Shown here in pieces: positions 6,642-6,867 of a stretch of DNA of 6,867 nt. Location: positions 1 through 6,867 of the forward strand of contig JBOHAD010000102.1 of assembly GCA_050697555.1 (NCBI GenBank), given 5' to 3'. The first letter of the stretch is position 1. The number at the start of each line of letters is the position of its first letter. A model generated the notes under the pieces. That model was not told where the DNA came from, made no database searches, and saw only the letters and a program-made list of their open reading frames with translations. Position numbers and translations under genes: made by a program. This stretch comes from DASQWP01 sp050697555. Lineage in GTDB: Bacteria; Actinomycetota; Thermoleophilia; Gaiellales; Gaiellaceae.

Positions 6642-6661
6642 GGCGCCTACGATACTCGGCC
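6642..6661. promoter_or_regulatory. Putative bidirectional promoter with a symmetric -10 element
   Basis: The 20-base gap between two divergent starts contains TACGATA at 6648-6654. Read forward, TACGAT (6648-6653) fits TAnnnT and predicts a transcription start near 6660, one or two bases before the ATG at 6662. Read backward, TATCGT (6654..6649) also fits TAnnnT and predicts a start near 6642, next to the GTG at 6641. Neither gene has a Shine-Dalgarno. The -35 regions are weak (forward TGCGCA at 6625-6630). A shared -10 giving two leaderless transcripts is inferred. Confidence 0.55.
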
Positions 6662-6867
6662 ATGAGCGAGCCGAGCGCGATCGCCGAGCGGGCCGAGGAA
6701 GTCGTCCCCGGCGTCTGGCGCTGGTTCGTCTCGAACGAGCGGATCGGGGGCGCGGAGAGCACGTCGCACGCGGTGCGAAGCGACGACGGCATCGTGTTGA
6801 TCGACCCCGTGCGCCTGGCCGGCGAGGCGCTGGCGAGGCTCGAAGACGTGCGCGCGACCTGCCTCAC
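6662..6867 (+). CDS. Metallo-beta-lactamase-fold-like protein, N-terminus only (cut by right edge)
   Basis: Sixty-eight codons are visible. The pattern VVPGVWRWFVSNERIGGAES (residues 14-33), then SHAVRSDDGIVLIDPVRL (35-52) and ATCLT at the edge, is that of the first strands of metallo-beta-lactamase-like hydrolases, where a strand ending in an IDP-type turn precedes the metal motif. The HxHxDH-type motif would come just after the window, so whether this copy has metal ligands cannot be judged; some actinobacterial relatives seem to carry altered sites. The ATG at 6662 has no Shine-Dalgarno but lies eight bases past TACGAT, which suits leaderless translation. It shares the promoter region with the bicupin gene; a functional link is possible but unproven. 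Confidence 0.6.
   Translation, partial: MSEPSAIAERAEEVVPGVWRWFVSNERIGGAESTSHAVRSDDGIVLIDPVRLAGEALARLEDVRATCL

Noticed and set aside
5647..6867. A 406-codon minus-strand open frame across the cupin gene and the right edge
   Set aside because: Its translation is dominated by Arg, Gly, Ala and Pro, it overlaps the well-supported cupin frame completely, and it begins only because the window ends there.

Overview
The window looks like a chromosomal piece of a high-GC actinobacterium. Codons end mostly in G or C, GTG and TTG starts are used, some genes appear leaderless, and a SepIVA-like coiled-coil gene sits beside a DUF177 gene in an order resembling mycobacteria. A deep-branching class such as Thermoleophilia fits the cupin and metallo-beta-lactamase-like neighbours, but that placement is inference. 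No mobile element, CRISPR array, tRNA or rRNA was seen.

Layout from left to right: (1) the N-terminal half of an ABC-F ATPase gene on the minus strand, running off the left edge; (2) a 203-base divergent intergenic region holding several short inverted repeats; (3) a small VOC-superfamily gene on the plus strand, converging with only 4 bases on the end of the next block; (4) a tight minus-strand block, read in the order recG, rsmD, coaD, sepIVA-like, DUF177/yceD, with overlaps or gaps of 30 bases or less; (5) a two-domain cupin gene, 43-51 bases upstream of recG on the same strand and possibly the first gene of that transcript; (6) a 20-base divergent gap with a symmetric TACGATA element; (7) the start of a metallo-beta-lactamase-like gene on the plus strand, cut by the right edge.

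The central block is housekeeping: fork rescue (RecG), 16S rRNA methylation (RsmD), coenzyme A synthesis (CoaD), a probable septum or envelope coiled-coil protein, and a DUF177 protein of the ribosome-linked YceD family. Short gaps, one ATGA overlap and one 26-base overlap suggest co-transcription and translational coupling. No new multi-gene system was found. The most interesting signals are regulatory: an apparent bidirectional promoter that could give leaderless transcripts both ways, and small hairpins that overlap the Shine-Dalgarno sequence of several downstream genes. Two enzyme-like proteins also carry altered metal sites.
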